64,000 nt of DNA from Mitsuaria chitosanitabida ATCC BAA-476 = NBRC 102408 (GCF_001598255.1 NZ_BCYP01000007.1:62001-126000), one strand, 5' to 3'. Positions 40,865-51,769 are shown, counted from the stretch's first letter. Made by a program: numbers and translations. The notes: generated by a model from the sequence alone, not told the origin.

Positions 40865-41296
40865 TCAGGCCGGCTCGAGCAGCAGGCAGGTGCCCTCGAC
40901 CGCGCGGATCACGTGCCGGCCTTCGTGCGGCTGACCCGTGCCGATGAAGCGCGCCTGCCAGGCGGCGCCGCGGTAGCGGACCTCGGCCGTGCCGTCGGCG
41001 CGCCATTGCGCGACCTCCAGGCTCTGGCCGATGTCGAGGTTCACGTTGGGGTTCTGGTTCGCGGGCGTGCGCGGATGGCGCAGCTGCCGCCGGTGCCACC
41101 AGGTCACCGCGCCGCCGCCGACGAGGGCCGCGATCACGAGCTGGGACCAGAACGGTCCGCCCAGGTGCGCCGTGAGCGCCGCCGCGGCCGCGCCCAGCGC
41201 CAGCATCAGCAGATAGAAGGTGGTCCCGCTGGCGAGCTCCGCCATCACCAGGCCACCGCAGATCACCCACCACCAGGTGGCGAGACTCCAGTCCAT
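40865..41296 (-). CDS. NfeD-family membrane protein
   Basis: Encodes 143 aa from ATG 41296, chosen because AGGAGGA lies 5-8 nt upstream (the upstream ATG at 41311 has no such site). Three or four membrane helices (MDWSLATWWWVICGGLVMAE; TTFYLLMLALGAAAAAL; QLVIAALVGGGAVTWW) are followed by an OB-fold C-terminal domain (IGQSLEVAQWRADGTAEVRY, then GAAWQARF). NfeD proteins of this short type pair with SPFH proteins, and here the partner gene follows at 40787. The exact biochemical role is not established. Confidence 0.9.
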   Translation of the reverse strand: MDWSLATWWWVICGGLVMAELASGTTFYLLMLALGAAAAALTAHLGGPFWSQLVIAALVGGGAVTWWHRRQLRHPRTPANQNPNVNLDIGQSLEVAQWRADGTAEVRYRGAAWQARFIGTGQPHEGRHVIRAVEGTCLLLEPA

Positions 41297-41541
41297 CGCG
41301 TCCTCCTGCATTTGCCGGGCGCTCCCCGCGTCGCCCGGTCGTTCTTGGATGCGGGGCAGTTTACGCCCCGGGGCGCTCTGCAAACACTTCAACGGACCCC
41401 TCCTGAAGAGTGAGCGTCCCTCCGGAATTCGCCCATCCGGTCCCCCTTCGGGGGAGGGGTGTCGGCGCTCGGCGCAGCGGTCGGACGAGGCCAGGGCGGG
41501 GCGCCTGGCGTCCTGTTTCCACGACAAACCCTGATGGACAC

Positions 41542-41569
41542 TTGCGTGACGCGGCTGTAGCCCTACACT
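41542..41569 (+). promoter_or_regulatory. Candidate sigma-70 promoter of the decarboxylase
   Basis: TTGCGT (41542-41547) and TACACT (41564-41569) are separated by 16 nt, about 50 nt before the ATG at 41620. Upstream, the gap 41312-41541 shows a small CCCCCTTCGGGGG hairpin near 41450 and no gene that I can support. Confidence 0.4.
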
Positions 41570-41619
41570 TCGCGCCTTTCGTGTTCGACCCCCTGTTTTT
41601 CCTGTTCCCGGAGAGGCCC

Positions 41620-43926
41620 ATGACGCCGCGTTTCCGCTTTCCCATCGTCATCATCGACGAGGACTACCGCTCCGAGAACACCTCGGGTTTGGGCATCCGC
41701 GCCCTGGCCGACGCCATCCAGAAGGAAGGCTTCGAGGTGCTGGGCGCGACGAGCTACGGCGACCTGAGCCAGTTCGCGCAGCAGCAGTCGCGCGCGAGCG
41801 CCTTCATCCTGTCGATCGACGACGAGGAGTTCTCGGGCAACGGGGATGGCACTGAACTGGATCCCGCGGTCCTGAACCTGCGCAAGTTCATCCAGGAGAT
41901 CCGCTTCAAGAATGCGGACATCCCCATCTATGTGTATGGGGAGACGCGCACCTCGCAGCACCTGCCCAACGACATCCTGCGCGAGCTGCACGGCTTCATC
42001 CACATGTTCGAGGACACGCCCGAGTTCGTGGCGCGTCACATCATCCGCGAGGCCAAGAGCTACCTCGACGGTCTGGCGCCCCCGTTCTTCAAGGCGCTGA
42101 TGGATTACGCGCAGGACGGGTCCTACTCGTGGCACTGCCCGGGGCACTCGGGCGGCGTGGCCTTCCTGAAGAGCCCGGTCGGCCAGATGTTCCACCAGTT
42201 CTTCGGCGAGAACATGCTGCGCGCCGACGTGTGCAACGCGGTCGAGGAGCTGGGCCAACTGCTGGACCACACCGGCCCGGTCGCCGAGAGCGAGAAGAAC
42301 GCCGCCCGCATCTTCAATGCGGACCATTGCTTCTTCGTCACCAACGGCACCTCGACGTCCAACAAGATGGTCTGGCACCACACGGTGGCGCCGGGCGACA
42401 TCGTGGTGGTCGACCGCAACTGCCACAAGTCCATCCTGCACAGCATCATCATGACCGGGGCGGTCCCGGTCTTCATGACGCCCACGCGCAATCACTACGG
42501 CATCATCGGTCCGATCCCGGAGAGCGAGTTCTCCCCGGAAGTCATCCGCAAGAAGATCGCCAAGAATCCGTTGCTCAAGGGCGTGGACGCCAAGAAGGCC
42601 AAGCCGCGCATCATGACGCTGACGCAGAGCACCTATGACGGCGTGCTCTACAACACCGAGACCATCAAGGCCAAGCTGGACGGCTGGATCGACACGCTGC
42701 ACTTCGACGAGGCGTGGCTGCCGCACGCGGCCTTCCACAACTTCTACGGCTCGTACCACGCGATGGGCAAGCACCGCCCGCGCCCCAAGACCGCCATGGT
42801 CTACGCGACGCAGTCGACCCACAAGCTGCTGGCGGGCATCTCGCAGGCCTCGCAGGTGCTGGTGCAGGACTCTCAGAACGTGAAGCTGGACAAGCATCTG
42901 TTCAACGAGGCCTACCTGATGCACACCTCGACCAGCCCGCAGTACTCGATCATCGCCAGCTGCGACGTCGCGGCCGCGATGATGGAGCCTCCGGGCGGCA
43001 CGGCGCTGGTGGAGGAGTCCATCTCCGAGGCGCTGGACTTCCGTCGCGCGATGCGCAAGGTCGAGAAGGACTACGGCAAGGACTGGTGGTTCAAGGTCTG
43101 GGGGCCGGACAAGCTCGCGACCGAGGGCATCGGCAAGGCCGCCGACTGGATGCTCAAGGCCAACGAGAAGTGGCACGGCTTCGGCCCGATCGAGGCCGGC
43201 TTCAACATGCTGGACCCGATCAAGTCCACCGTGATCACTCCGGGCCTGGACATGAGCGGCAAGTTCGCCAAGACCGGCATCCCGGCGAGCATCGTCACCA
43301 AGTTCCTGGCCGAGCACGGCGTGGTGGTGGAGAAGACGGGTCTGTACTCGTTCTTCATCATGTTCACCATCGGCATCACCAAGGGCCGCTGGAACACGCT
43401 GCTGACCGCGCTGCAGCAGTTCAAGGACGACTACGACAAGAACGCCGCGATCTGGCGTATCCTGCCGGACTTCGTGGCCGCCTTCCCGCGCTATGAGCGC
43501 ATGGGCCTGCGCGACCTGTGCCAGAGCATCCACGAGGCCTATGCGTCCGGCGACATCGCGCGCCTGACCACCGAGGTCTATCTGTCGGACCTGGAGCCGG
43601 CGATGAAGCCGTCCGACGCGTACGCGCACATCGCGCATCGCAAGACGGAGCGCGTCGAGATCGACAAGCTGGAAGGTCGCGTGACCACGGCGCTGCTGAC
43701 GCCGTACCCCCCGGGCATCCCGCTGGTGATCCCGGGCGAGCGTTTCAACAAGCGCATCGTGGACTACCTGATCTTCACGCGCGAGTTCAACGCGAAATTC
43801 CCGGGCTTCGCCACCGACGTGCATGGCCTGGTCGCGGAGAAGGGCGCCGACGGCGTGACCCGCTACTACGTGGATTGCGTGGTCGACGCGACGGACGCGA
43901 AGGCGGTGAAGGGCGCGAGGAAGTAA
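41620..43926 (+). CDS. Arginine/lysine/ornithine decarboxylase (fold type I)
   Basis: Encodes 768 aa from ATG 41620 (MTPRFRFPIVIIDEDYRSEN). The upstream frame extension is not protein-like. The N-terminal wing domain resembles a response-regulator-like fold (to about residue 130). The large PLP domain includes the core signatures SYSWHCPGHSGGVAFLKSP near 169-187, FFVTNGTSTSNKMVWHH near 239-255 and the Schiff-base Lys in TQSTHKLLAGISQAS near residue 401. The C-terminal domain reaches 'PPGIPLVIPGERFNKRIVDY' near 700. Length is typical of bacterial basic amino-acid decarboxylases (715-760 aa). Sequence alone does not decide between arginine, lysine and ornithine. It acts in the cytoplasm in polyamine supply or acid resistance. 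Confidence 0.92.
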   Translation: MTPRFRFPIVIIDEDYRSENTSGLGIRALADAIQKEGFEVLGATSYGDLSQFAQQQSRASAFILSIDDEEFSGNGDGTELDPAVLNLRKFIQEIRFKNADIPIYVYGETRTSQHLPNDILRELHGFIHMFEDTPEFVARHIIREAKSYLDGLAPPFFKALMDYAQDGSYSWHCPGHSGGVAFLKSPVGQMFHQFFGENMLRADVCNAVEELGQLLDHTGPVAESEKNAARIFNADHCFFVTNGTSTSNKMVWHHTVAPGDIVVVDRNCHKSILHSIIMTGAVPVFMTPTRNHYGIIGPIPESEFSPEVIRKKIAKNPLLKGVDAKKAKPRIMTLTQSTYDGVLYNTETIKAKLDGWIDTLHFDEAWLPHAAFHNFYGSYHAMGKHRPRPKTAMVYATQSTHKLLAGISQASQVLVQDSQNVKLDKHLFNEAYLMHTSTSPQYSIIASCDVAAAMMEPPGGTALVEESISEALDFRRAMRKVEKDYGKDWWFKVWGPDKLATEGIGKAADWMLKANEKWHGFGPIEAGFNMLDPIKSTVITPGLDMSGKFAKTGIPASIVTKFLAEHGVVVEKTGLYSFFIMFTIGITKGRWNTLLTALQQFKDDYDKNAAIWRILPDFVAAFPRYERMGLRDLCQSIHEAYASGDIARLTTEVYLSDLEPAMKPSDAYAHIAHRKTERVEIDKLEGRVTTALLTPYPPGIPLVIPGERFNKRIVDYLIFTREFNAKFPGFATDVHGLVAEKGADGVTRYYVDCVVDATDAKAVKGARK

Positions 43927-43963
43927 AGGCTTCATGGGCGCCGTCATGGCGCCGCGCTCAAAT

Positions 43964-43991
43964 GAAATCAGGCCCCGCGGGGCCTGATTTC
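43964..43991. terminator. Bidirectional terminator between decarboxylase and fabI
   Basis: GAAATCAGGCCCC and its exact complement GGGGCCTGATTTC abut with a minimal CG centre. It lies between convergent genes and is suitable for both directions. Confidence 0.7.
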
Positions 43992-44025
43992 GTTGGTGCC
44001 GACGAGGGTCGTCGGGCTGGGCTGT

Positions 44026-44808
44026 TTACTCGCCGCCAGCCATCGCCTGGTGGCTGAAGCCGCCGTCGACGTAGATGATCTCGGAGCTCACGCCCGCGGC
44101 GAGGTCCGACAGCAGGAAGGCGGCGGTGTTGCCGACGTCCTCGATCGTGACGTTGCGCTTGATGGCGGCGCTGTCGGCGAACTGCTTCAGCAGCTTGCCG
44201 AAGTCCTTGATGCCCGAGGCGGCCAGCGTCTTGATCGGACCGGCGGAAATGCCGTTCACCCGGATGCCCTTGCCGCCCAGGCCGTAGGCCAGGTAGCGCA
44301 CGCTGGCTTCCAGCGAGGCCTTGGCCAGGCCCATGGTGTTGTAGTTCGGCACGAAGCGGTCGGCGCCCAGGTAGGACAGCGTCAGCAGCGCCGCGCCCGG
44401 ACGCAGGCGGCTCTGCGCGGCCTTGGCCATCGCCGGGAAGCTGTAGGCGGAAATGTCGTGGGCGATGCGGAAGTTCTCCCGCGTCATGCCGTCCAGGAAC
44501 TCCCCGGCGATCGCCTCACGGGGCGCGAAACCGATCGAGTGCACGAAGCCGTCGAATTCCGGCCAGTGTTGACCCAGTTCCTCGAACAGGCGCTCGATCT
44601 GGGCGTCGTCGCCCACGTCGCAATCGAACACCAGCTTGGAGTCGAATTCCGCCGCGAACTCGGTGATCCGGTCCTTGAAGCGCTCGCCCACGTAGCTGAA
44701 GGCCAGTTCAGCGCCCTCGCGATGGCAGGCCTTGGCGATGCCGTAGGCAATCGAACGGTTGGACAGCACGCCCGTGATCAGCAGCCGCTTGCCGGCGAGA
44801 AATCCCAT
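44026..44808 (-). CDS. fabI: Enoyl-[acyl-carrier-protein] reductase (NADH)
   Basis: Encodes 260 aa, [20 protein letters not shown]. The Rossmann glycine segment [13 protein letters not shown] is at residues 11-23, and [10 protein letters not shown] near 87-96 and '[20 protein letters not shown]' near 155-174 supply the FabI catalytic Tyr-(x)6-Lys (YNTMGLAK). The last segment [20 protein letters not shown] is standard. It catalyses the last reduction of each fatty-acid elongation cycle. It is transcribed alone, convergent with the decarboxylase and divergent from rimP. The fold, length and all catalytic residues are normal, so this is a triclosan-target-type FabI. Confidence 0.97.
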   Translation of the reverse strand: MGFLAGKRLLITGVLSNRSIAYGIAKACHREGAELAFSYVGERFKDRITEFAAEFDSKLVFDCDVGDDAQIERLFEELGQHWPEFDGFVHSIGFAPREAIAGEFLDGMTRENFRIAHDISAYSFPAMAKAAQSRLRPGAALLTLSYLGADRFVPNYNTMGLAKASLEASVRYLAYGLGGKGIRVNGISAGPIKTLAASGIKDFGKLLKQFADSAAIKRNVTIEDVGNTAAFLLSDLAAGVSSEIIYVDGGFSHQAMAGGE

Positions 44809-44883
44809 GTCTGCTCCTGGTATTCATTGGTTCGGGGGAGGGCGGGATTCTCGCACGCCCCATGCGCGACAAATGTCTCAGCC

Positions 44884-44912
44884 TTGCCGGCATGCTGTTT
44901 GCATAGTACACT
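44884..44912 (+). promoter_or_regulatory. Candidate promoter of the rimP-nusA-infB operon
   Basis: TTGCCG (44884-44889) and TACACT (44907-44912) with a 17-nt spacer, about 85 nt before rimP. The remaining leader includes a T8 tract (44960-44970). Confidence 0.5.
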
Positions 44913-44997
44913 TCGAGCTTCGCTGAGAAAGTGAACGGTGGGCGGATTCATCCAGCCCATTTTTTTTGGCCGTCCCACAGGATAGAACCCTTCGTCG

Positions 44998-45684
44998 ATG
45001 AATTTGAGCTGGCAAGCCGTTGTAGAGAAAACCGTGACCGGTCTCGGTTACGAGGTGGTGGGCTGCGAACGCAGCGCCGGGGGCTTGCTGCGCGTCTTCA
45101 TCGACAAACCTCTGGTGAACGGCCAGGAACCTGAGCAGCCGGTCAACGTCGAGGACTGCGAGCGCGTGACGCGCCAGCTCCGCTACGTGATGGAAGTCGA
45201 GGAAATCGACTATCAGCGCCTGGAAGTCTCCACCCCCGGACTCGACCGTCCGCTGAACCATGCTGGCGACTACGCCCGGTTCACCGGTCACGATGCGGAA
45301 ATCACGCTGCGCGAGGCTTTCCAGGGTCGCAAGAAATACAAGGGCGTCCTCGCGGCGGCCGAGGGCGTCTCGGACGACGCCCTGGCCGCGAGCACGAACT
45401 GGCGCCTGATCTTCTCCGACGGCAAGACCGAACAGGTGCTGGACTTCGCGCTGGACGAAGTGCGTTCGGCCAAGCTGGTGCCGGAGATCGTTTTCAGGAA
45501 CCGGGCGTCGGGAACGGCGACCGGTGCGGCGGCTGGCAAGGCCGCGGCGAAAAAGAACACGGGCTTGGCGCCCGGATCGGAATCTGCTGACGGAGCGGCT
45601 GCGAAGCCGAAGGCGTCGAAGAAGAAGAGCAATGCCAAGTCCCGGCAGACGGATGACAAGGTTGACGGAGGTCTCGATCAATGA
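44998..45684 (+). CDS. rimP: Ribosome maturation factor RimP
   Basis: Encodes 228 aa. It begins [20 protein letters not shown], with the RimP N-terminal domain (LRVFIDKPL near 38, '[20 protein letters not shown]' about 49-68, [20 protein letters not shown] about 73-92) and the SH3-like C-terminal domain to about residue 165. RimP assists 30S subunit maturation. From about 168 the protein continues with a Lys/Ala/Ser-rich disordered extension ([16 protein letters not shown], later [15 protein letters not shown]), which most RimP proteins lack. It is first in the operon; its stop overlaps nusA by 4 nt (ATGA). Confidence 0.95.
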   Translation: MNLSWQAVVEKTVTGLGYEVVGCERSAGGLLRVFIDKPLVNGQEPEQPVNVEDCERVTRQLRYVMEVEEIDYQRLEVSTPGLDRPLNHAGDYARFTGHDAEITLREAFQGRKKYKGVLAAAEGVSDDALAASTNWRLIFSDGKTEQVLDFALDEVRSAKLVPEIVFRNRASGTATGAAAGKAAAKKNTGLAPGSESADGAAAKPKASKKKSNAKSRQTDDKVDGGLDQ

Positions 45685-47159
45685 ACCGCGAACTGTTGAT
45701 GCTGGTGGACGCCATCTCGCGCGAGAAGAGCGTGGAGCGCGATGTGGTGTTCGGCGCCGTTGAGGCGGCGCTGGCTTCGGCCACCAAGAAGTTGTATGGC
45801 GGCGAGGTCGACATCCGTGTGGCCATCGACCGCGACACCGGCGAGTACGAGACCTTCCGCCGCTGGCACGTCGTCCCGAACGAAGCCGGTCTGCAGAATC
45901 CGGATTCGGAAATCCTGCTGTTCGAGGCCCAGGAGCAGATCGCCGACATCGAGGTGGACGACCACATCGAGGAAGGCGTGGAGTCCGTGCCCATCGGCCG
46001 CATCGGCGCGCAAGCCGCCAAGCAGGTCATCCTGCAGAAGATCCGCGACGCCGAGCGCGAACAGCTGCTGAACGACTTCATGTCGCGCGGCGAGAAGATC
46101 TTCGTCGGCACCGTCAAGCGCCTGGACAAGGGCGACATCATTGCCGAGTCGGGCCGCGTCGAAGGCCGCCTCAAGCGCAATGAAATGATCCCGAAGGAAA
46201 ACCTGCGCACCGGCGACCGCGTCCGCGCGGTGATCCTGGGCGTGGACCCAACCCAGCGCGGCCCGCAGATCATGCTGTCGCGCTCGTCGGGCGAGTTCAT
46301 GAAGGAACTCTTCGCCCAGGAAGTGCCCGAGATCGAGCAAGGCCTGCTGGAGATCAAGAACGCGGCCCGCGACGCCGGCAGCCGCGCCAAGATCGCCGTG
46401 GTCTCGCACGACAAGCGCGTCGACCCGATCGGCACCTGCGTCGGCGTGCGCGGCTCCCGCGTGAACGGCGTGACCAACGAGCTGGCCGGCGAGCGCGTCG
46501 ATATCGTGCTCTGGTCCGAGGATCCCGCGCAGTTCGTGATCGGCGCGCTCGCGCCGGCGAACGTGCAGTCCATCGTGGTGGATGAAGAGCGTCACGCCAT
46601 GGACGTCGTGGTCGACGAGGAAAACCTCGCGATCGCCATCGGCCGTGGTGGTCAGAACGTGCGTCTGGCCTCGGAGCTGACCGGCTGGAAGATCAACATC
46701 ATGACCGCCGAGGAATCCGCCGCCAAGCAGGCCGAGGAATCCGATTCGGTGCGCAAGCTGTTCGTCGAGAAGCTGGACGTGGACGAGGAAGTCGCCGACA
46801 TCCTGATCGCCGAGGGCTTCGCGACGCTGGAAGAGGTCGCCTACGTCCCGATGCAGGAGATGCTGGAGATCGAATCCTTCGACGAGGAAACCGTCAACGA
46901 GCTGCGCACCCGAGCCAAGGACGCGCTGCTGACGATGGAGATCGCCCGCGAGGAGAAGGTCGAAGAGGTGTCGCAGGACCTGCGCGATCTGGAGGGCATG
47001 ACGCCCGAGCTGATCGCCAAGCTGGCGGCTGGTGACATTCATACCCGTGACGACCTGGCCGACCTGGCCGTCGACGAGTTGGTCGAGATTTCGTCCCTGG
47101 ACGAGGCAGCGGCACGCGCTTTGATCATGAAGGCGCGCGAGCACTGGTTCAACGCATAA
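45681..47159 (+). CDS. nusA: Transcription termination/antitermination factor NusA
   Basis: Encodes 492 aa. Order: N-terminal RNA-polymerase-binding domain ([20 protein letters not shown] to about 125), S1 domain with [20 protein letters not shown] leading into it (about 128-200), and two KH domains. In the KH part '[20 protein letters not shown]' is near 250, and KH2 includes the [16 protein letters not shown] segment near 322. The C-terminal helix-hairpin-helix repeats ([20 protein letters not shown] and [20 protein letters not shown]) follow. Length is standard. It modulates pausing, termination and antitermination. It is cotranscribed with rimP and infB, the usual proteobacterial arrangement. 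Confidence 0.97.
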   Translation: MNRELLMLVDAISREKSVERDVVFGAVEAALASATKKLYGGEVDIRVAIDRDTGEYETFRRWHVVPNEAGLQNPDSEILLFEAQEQIADIEVDDHIEEGVESVPIGRIGAQAAKQVILQKIRDAEREQLLNDFMSRGEKIFVGTVKRLDKGDIIAESGRVEGRLKRNEMIPKENLRTGDRVRAVILGVDPTQRGPQIMLSRSSGEFMKELFAQEVPEIEQGLLEIKNAARDAGSRAKIAVVSHDKRVDPIGTCVGVRGSRVNGVTNELAGERVDIVLWSEDPAQFVIGALAPANVQSIVVDEERHAMDVVVDEENLAIAIGRGGQNVRLASELTGWKINIMTAEESAAKQAEESDSVRKLFVEKLDVDEEVADILIAEGFATLEEVAYVPMQEMLEIESFDEETVNELRTRAKDALLTMEIAREEKVEEVSQDLRDLEGMTPELIAKLAAGDIHTRDDLADLAVDELVEISSLDEAAARALIMKAREHWFNA

Positions 47160-47236
47160 CGCCCCGGGCACACGCTCGCTAGCGACACAAGCGAAACCAG
47201 ACCGCTCCGCCTACACAAGATTTAAGGATTTCAATA

Positions 47237-50200
47237 ATGGCCGTGACCACCGTCGCCCAGCTGGCCGCAGAGCTGAACAGGCCTGCGAGCACTTTGCTGG
47301 AGCAGCTCCAAGCTGCGGGCGTCAACAAGGCGTCCGCCGAGGACAGCCTGAACGAAAGCGACAAGGAACGTCTGCTGGACCATCTGCGCACCGCGCATGG
47401 CACCGGCGGCGCCGAGCGCAAGAAGATCACCCTGACCCGCAAGTCGACCAGCGAGATCAAGCAGGCCGACGCTTCCGGCAAGGCCCGCACGATTCAGGTC
47501 GAGGTGCGCAAGAAGCGCGTCTTCGTCAAGCGTGAGGACGGTGTCGACGACGCCGCCGCCGCTGCCGCGGAGGAAGCCGAACTGAAGCGCCGCGAGGAAG
47601 AAGTGCAAGCCCAGGCCGAGGCGCTGCGTCAGCAGGAAGAAGAACTCGCCCGCAAGATGCGCGAGCGCGAGGACGCCGAGCGCGCCGCCCGCGAAGCCGA
47701 GGAGAAGCGTCGCGAGGAAGAGCGCGCCGCCCGCGAGGCCGCTGAAGCCGCCGCCGCCGAAGCCGCCGCCAAGGCCGCCGCCGAGGCGGAAGCGCGCAAG
47801 GTCGCCGAGGCCGCCAAGTCCAAGGCCGAGAAGGCCGCCGACAAGGCTGCCGAGAAGGCTGCCGCCGACAAGGCCGCGGCCGAGAAGGCCGCCGCGCCCG
47901 CCCCCGTGGCTGCTCCGGCGCCCGCGCCGGCTCCGGTCGAGCCCGCCAAGCCCGTGCTGCGCGTGGTCAAGGCCGCCGACGTGGCCGCCGACGAGAAGGC
48001 CCGCCAGGCCGAGCTGGAGCGCCGCCGCAAGGCCGCCGAGGCCGAGGCCGCCGCCATCCGCGCGATGATGAACGCACCCAAGAAGGTGCTGGTCGCGAAG
48101 AAGGAAGAGCCGAAGCCGGAAGCCGCCGCTGCCGGCATCAAGGGCACCATTCACAAGAAGCCGGGCGCCGCTCCGGGTGCCGCTGGCGCGACCGCGTCGG
48201 CGGGCGCCGGCGCGAAGCCGGGCGACAAGAAGTCCGTCAAGTCCGAGAAGCTGTCCTCCAGCTGGGCCGACGACAAGAAGCGTGGCACGCCCGGCAAGCC
48301 GGGTGGCCGTGACGCGGGCGCCGGCGCCCGTCCGGGTGCCGCCGGCTGGCGCGCGCCTGGCCGTGGCGGTCCTGGCGGCCGCCGTGGCGGTCGCGACGAT
48401 CGCGGCGCCTCGCAGTCCAACTTCCAGGCCCCCACCGAGCCGGTGATCCAGGAAGTCCACATCCCCGAGACCATCTCCGTCGCCGATCTGGCGCACAAGA
48501 TGTCGGTGAAGGCTTCCGAGGTGATCAAGCAGCTGATGAAGCTGGGCCAGATGGTCACGATCAACCAGCAGCTGGACCAAGAGACGGCCATGATCCTGGT
48601 CGAGGAAATGGGCCACAAGGCGTTCGCCGCCAAGCTGGACGATCCGGACGCCTTCCTCGAGGAAGAGGGCACCGAGACCGAACACGAGCTGCTGCCGCGC
48701 GCGCCGGTCGTGACCGTCATGGGTCACGTCGACCACGGCAAGACCTCGCTGCTGGACAGCATCCGCCGCGCCCGCGTGGCGGCTGGCGAAGCCGGCGGCA
48801 TCACGCAGCACATCGGCGCCTATCACGTCGACACGCCGCGCGGCATGGTGACGTTCCTGGACACCCCGGGTCACGAGGCCTTCACGGCCATGCGTGCCCG
48901 CGGCGCCCAGGCGACGGACATCGTCATCCTGGTCGTGGCCGCCGATGACGGCGTCATGCCGCAGACCAAGGAAGCGATCCACCACGCGAAGGCCGCCGGC
49001 GTCCCCATCGTGGTCGCGATGAACAAGATCGACAAGCCCGATGCCAACCCCGAGCGCGTGAAGAGCGAGCTGGTGGCCGAGGAAGTCGTCCCGGAAGAAT
49101 TCGGCGGCGAGTCCCCGTTCGTCCCGGTGTCGGCCAAGACCGGCCAGGGCATCGACGATCTGCTGGAGCAGGTGCTGCTGCAGGCCGAAGTGCTGGAACT
49201 CAAGGCCCCGAAGGATTCGATGGCCAAGGGTCTGGTCATCGAAGCCAAGCTGGACAAGGGCCGCGGCCCGGTCGCGACGGTGCTGGTGCAGTCCGGCACG
49301 CTCAAGCGTGGCGACGTGGTGCTGGCAGGCTCGACCTACGGCCGCGTGCGCGCCATGCTGGACGAGGACGGCAAGGCCGCGACCGAAGCCGGTCCGTCCA
49401 TCCCGGTCGAGATCCAGGGTCTGACGGAAGTGCCGCGCGCCGGTGATGAATTCATGGTGCTGGGCGACGAACGTCGTGCCCGTGAAATCGCCACCTTCCG
49501 GGCCGGCAAGTACCGCGACGTGAAGCTGGCCAAGCAGCAGGCCGCCAAGCTGGAGAACATGTTCGCCGACATGACCGCCGGCGACGTGCAGACGCTCCCG
49601 TTGATCATCAAGGCCGACGTGCAGGGTTCGCAGGAGGCGCTGGCCTCGTCGCTGCTCAAGCTGTCGACCGAAGAGGTCAAGGTGCAGATCGTGCACGCGG
49701 CGGTGGGCGGCATCAGCGAGTCCGACATCAACCTGGCGATCGCCTCCAAGGCCGTCGTCATCGGCTTCAACGTGCGTGCCGATGCCGGCGCGCGCAAGGT
49801 GGCCGAGCACAACGACGTCGACCTGCGCTACTACAACATCATCTACGACGCCGTGGACGATGTGAAGGCGGCGATGGCCGGCATGCTGGCTCCGGAGCAG
49901 CGCGAGGAGATCATCGGTACCGCCGAGATCCGCACCGTGTTCGTGGCGACCAAGATCGGCACCATTGCCGGTTCGATGATCACCAGCGGCCACGTGACCC
50001 GCAACGCCCGCTTCCGCCTGCTGCGCGACAACGTGGTGGTGTACACCGGCGAGATCGAGTCGCTCAAGCGCATGAAGGACGACGTCAAGGAAGTCCGCGA
50101 AGGCTTCGAGTGCGGTATCAAGCTGAAGAACTACAGCGACATCAAGGAAGGCGACCAACTGGAAGTCTTCGAAATCAAGGAGGTCGCGCGCACGCTGTAA
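47237..50200 (+). CDS. infB: Translation initiation factor IF-2
   Basis: Encodes 987 aa. The RBS AAGGATTTCAATA lies before ATG 47237. The N-terminal IF2_N domain ([20 protein letters not shown]) is followed by a long charged Ala/Lys/Glu-rich linker (about residues 90-300) and a Gly/Arg patch near 370-390. The GTPase domain carries G1 GHVDHGKTS near 495, G3 DTPGHEAF near 541 and G4 NKIDKPD near 595. Domains II-IV (initiator-tRNA binding) complete it, ending in [14 protein letters not shown]. It positions fMet-tRNA on the 30S subunit. It follows nusA after 77 nt and is closed by a terminator-like hairpin at 50223-50251, though rbfA still follows closely. Confidence 0.97.
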   Translation: MAVTTVAQLAAELNRPASTLLEQLQAAGVNKASAEDSLNESDKERLLDHLRTAHGTGGAERKKITLTRKSTSEIKQADASGKARTIQVEVRKKRVFVKREDGVDDAAAAAAEEAELKRREEEVQAQAEALRQQEEELARKMREREDAERAAREAEEKRREEERAAREAAEAAAAEAAAKAAAEAEARKVAEAAKSKAEKAADKAAEKAAADKAAAEKAAAPAPVAAPAPAPAPVEPAKPVLRVVKAADVAADEKARQAELERRRKAAEAEAAAIRAMMNAPKKVLVAKKEEPKPEAAAAGIKGTIHKKPGAAPGAAGATASAGAGAKPGDKKSVKSEKLSSSWADDKKRGTPGKPGGRDAGAGARPGAAGWRAPGRGGPGGRRGGRDDRGASQSNFQAPTEPVIQEVHIPETISVADLAHKMSVKASEVIKQLMKLGQMVTINQQLDQETAMILVEEMGHKAFAAKLDDPDAFLEEEGTETEHELLPRAPVVTVMGHVDHGKTSLLDSIRRARVAAGEAGGITQHIGAYHVDTPRGMVTFLDTPGHEAFTAMRARGAQATDIVILVVAADDGVMPQTKEAIHHAKAAGVPIVVAMNKIDKPDANPERVKSELVAEEVVPEEFGGESPFVPVSAKTGQGIDDLLEQVLLQAEVLELKAPKDSMAKGLVIEAKLDKGRGPVATVLVQSGTLKRGDVVLAGSTYGRVRAMLDEDGKAATEAGPSIPVEIQGLTEVPRAGDEFMVLGDERRAREIATFRAGKYRDVKLAKQQAAKLENMFADMTAGDVQTLPLIIKADVQGSQEALASSLLKLSTEEVKVQIVHAAVGGISESDINLAIASKAVVIGFNVRADAGARKVAEHNDVDLRYYNIIYDAVDDVKAAMAGMLAPEQREEIIGTAEIRTVFVATKIGTIAGSMITSGHVTRNARFRLLRDNVVVYTGEIESLKRMKDDVKEVREGFECGIKLKNYSDIKEGDQLEVFEIKEVARTL

Positions 50201-50222
50201 ACCAGCGCGCCGCAGCCCCCAC

Positions 50223-50251
50223 GCCCGGCGGGTTTCCCCCCGCCGGGCTTT
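50223..50251 (+). terminator. Hairpin with T-rich tail between infB and rbfA
   Basis: GCCCGGCGGG / CCCGCCGGGC (10-bp stem, 6-nt loop) followed by TTTGTTGTTT, 23 nt after the infB stop and 28 nt before rbfA. It may attenuate rather than fully end transcription, because rbfA-truB continue the operon. Confidence 0.65.
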
Positions 50252-50278
50252 GTTGTTTGAGAGAGTGAGGAAAGAGCC

Positions 50279-50659
50279 ATGCGTCACAAGCGATCTATCC
50301 CCAACCGCGGTCTGCGCGTGGCGGACCAGATCCAGCGCGACCTGGCCGAGCTGATCCGCGAGTTGAAGGACCCGCGCATCGGCATGGTGACGATCAGCGG
50401 AGTCGAGGTCACGCCCGATTACGCGCACGCCAAGGTCTTCTATTCGCTGCTGGTCGGCGACGCGAAGGCCACCGGCGAGGCGCTGAACGAGGCGGCCGGC
50501 TTCCTGCGCAACGGCCTGTTCAAGCGCCTGCAGATCCACACCGTGCCGTCGCTGCACTTCCATTTCGACCGCACCACCGAGCGCGCGGCCGAGATGAGCG
50601 CGCTGATCGCCAAGGCGAATTCGGCCCGCGTGCAGGACGACGAGACCACCGAGGACTGA
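50279..50659 (+). CDS. rbfA: Ribosome-binding factor A
   Basis: Encodes 126 aa ([20 protein letters not shown]...). The KH-like fold is visible in '[20 protein letters not shown]' near residue 25-44, [17 protein letters not shown] near 45-61, [20 protein letters not shown] near 78-97 and [20 protein letters not shown] near 98-117. RbfA binds the 30S subunit and helps 16S rRNA 5'-end maturation. Preceded by GAGGAAAGAGCC. It lies between infB and truB as in most proteobacteria. Confidence 0.96.
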   Translation: MRHKRSIPNRGLRVADQIQRDLAELIRELKDPRIGMVTISGVEVTPDYAHAKVFYSLLVGDAKATGEALNEAAGFLRNGLFKRLQIHTVPSLHFHFDRTTERAAEMSALIAKANSARVQDDETTED

Positions 50660-50719
50660 CGGTCCTCCCGACGTAGACGAGAGTGAAGGACGGCGCCCTG
50701 AGAAGGGTGCCGCACCGTG

Positions 50720-51679
50720 ATGAGCGCAGTAGCCCCCCGCCCGAAAATCGTGAAGCGCGCCGTGCATGGCGTGCTGATGCTGGACAAGCCGCTTGGCCTG
50801 ACCAGCAATGACGCATTGCAGAAGGTCAAGCGTCTGTTCCGCGCCGAGAAGGCCGGCCATACCGGCACGCTGGATCCGCTGGCGACCGGGCTGCTCCCGC
50901 TGACCTTCGGCGCCGCGACCAAGTTCAGCCAGGTCTCGCTGGAGGCCGACAAGGGCTACCGCGCGACGCTGCGCCTGGGCATCACCACGACCACCGGCGA
51001 CGGCGAGGGCGAGATCGTCGAGCAACGCGACGCGGTCGCGAAGTCGCTGGACGTGGCCACGATCCGTGCCGCGTGCGCGGAGTTCAAGGGGGCGATCTCG
51101 CAGCTCCCGCCGATGTTCTCCGCGCTCAAGCATCAGGGCCGCGCGCTGTACGAGCTGGCCCGCGAGGGCGTGACCGTCGAGCGCCAACCGCGCAACGTGA
51201 CGATTCACGTGCTGGACATCGTCCAGTGGCAGGCTGACGAACTGCTGCTGATCATCGATGTCCGCTGCTCCAAGGGCACCTACATCCGCACGCTGGCCGA
51301 GGACATCGGCGCGAAGCTGGGTTGCGGCGCCCACCTGGCCGGCCTGCGCCGGACCTCGAGCGGCCCGGTGGCCATCGAGCAGGCGGTGACGCTGGAGCAG
51401 CTCGAGGCGATGGACGACGAGGCCCGCCTGGCGCTGCTGAAGGCCCCCGACAGCCTGCTGGGCGAGTGGCCCGAGGTCGAGTTGAGCAACGACGAGGCCG
51501 GCCGTTTCCTGTCGGGCATGCGGCGCCGCGTGGCGGTGGCCGACATGGCGCAGGTGCGGGTCTACGGCCAGATGCCGCGGGCCTTCCTGGGCAGCGCGCA
51601 CGTGGCCGCCGGCGAGCTGATCGCCGACCGGCTGCTCAGTCCCACCGAGATCGCCACCATGCTGATGCAGGCGGCCTGA
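50720..51679 (+). CDS. truB: tRNA pseudouridine-55 synthase
   Basis: Encodes 319 aa from ATG 50720; a GTG at 50717 would add one residue. The catalytic Asp is in HTGTLDPLATGLLPL (near residue 50). Other family segments are 'DKPLGLTSNDALQKVKRLFR' near 19-38, 'QLPPMFSALKHQGRALYELA' near 132-151, and RCSKGTYIRTLAEDIG near 181. It converts U55 to pseudouridine in tRNA T loops. The C-terminal PUA-like region is present but less conserved (PDSLLGEWPEVELSNDEAGR). It is read after rbfA in the operon. Confidence 0.95.
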   Translation: MSAVAPRPKIVKRAVHGVLMLDKPLGLTSNDALQKVKRLFRAEKAGHTGTLDPLATGLLPLTFGAATKFSQVSLEADKGYRATLRLGITTTTGDGEGEIVEQRDAVAKSLDVATIRAACAEFKGAISQLPPMFSALKHQGRALYELAREGVTVERQPRNVTIHVLDIVQWQADELLLIIDVRCSKGTYIRTLAEDIGAKLGCGAHLAGLRRTSSGPVAIEQAVTLEQLEAMDDEARLALLKAPDSLLGEWPEVELSNDEAGRFLSGMRRRVAVADMAQVRVYGQMPRAFLGSAHVAAGELIADRLLSPTEIATMLMQAA

Positions 51680-51769
51680 GCCCGGATCCGCATCGAGACC
51701 GAATCCCTTTCAAGAATCCCCCCGACTTCCTCCGAATCCAAGAGAAAGCCTTCTTAGCGAAAGCGTCCC

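Noticed and set aside
47231-51601. Long minus-strand open frame opposite infB-rbfA-truB
   Set aside because: It is a shadow of well-recognised core genes; its translation shows His/Arg/Leu/Gly-rich repeats and no family motif.
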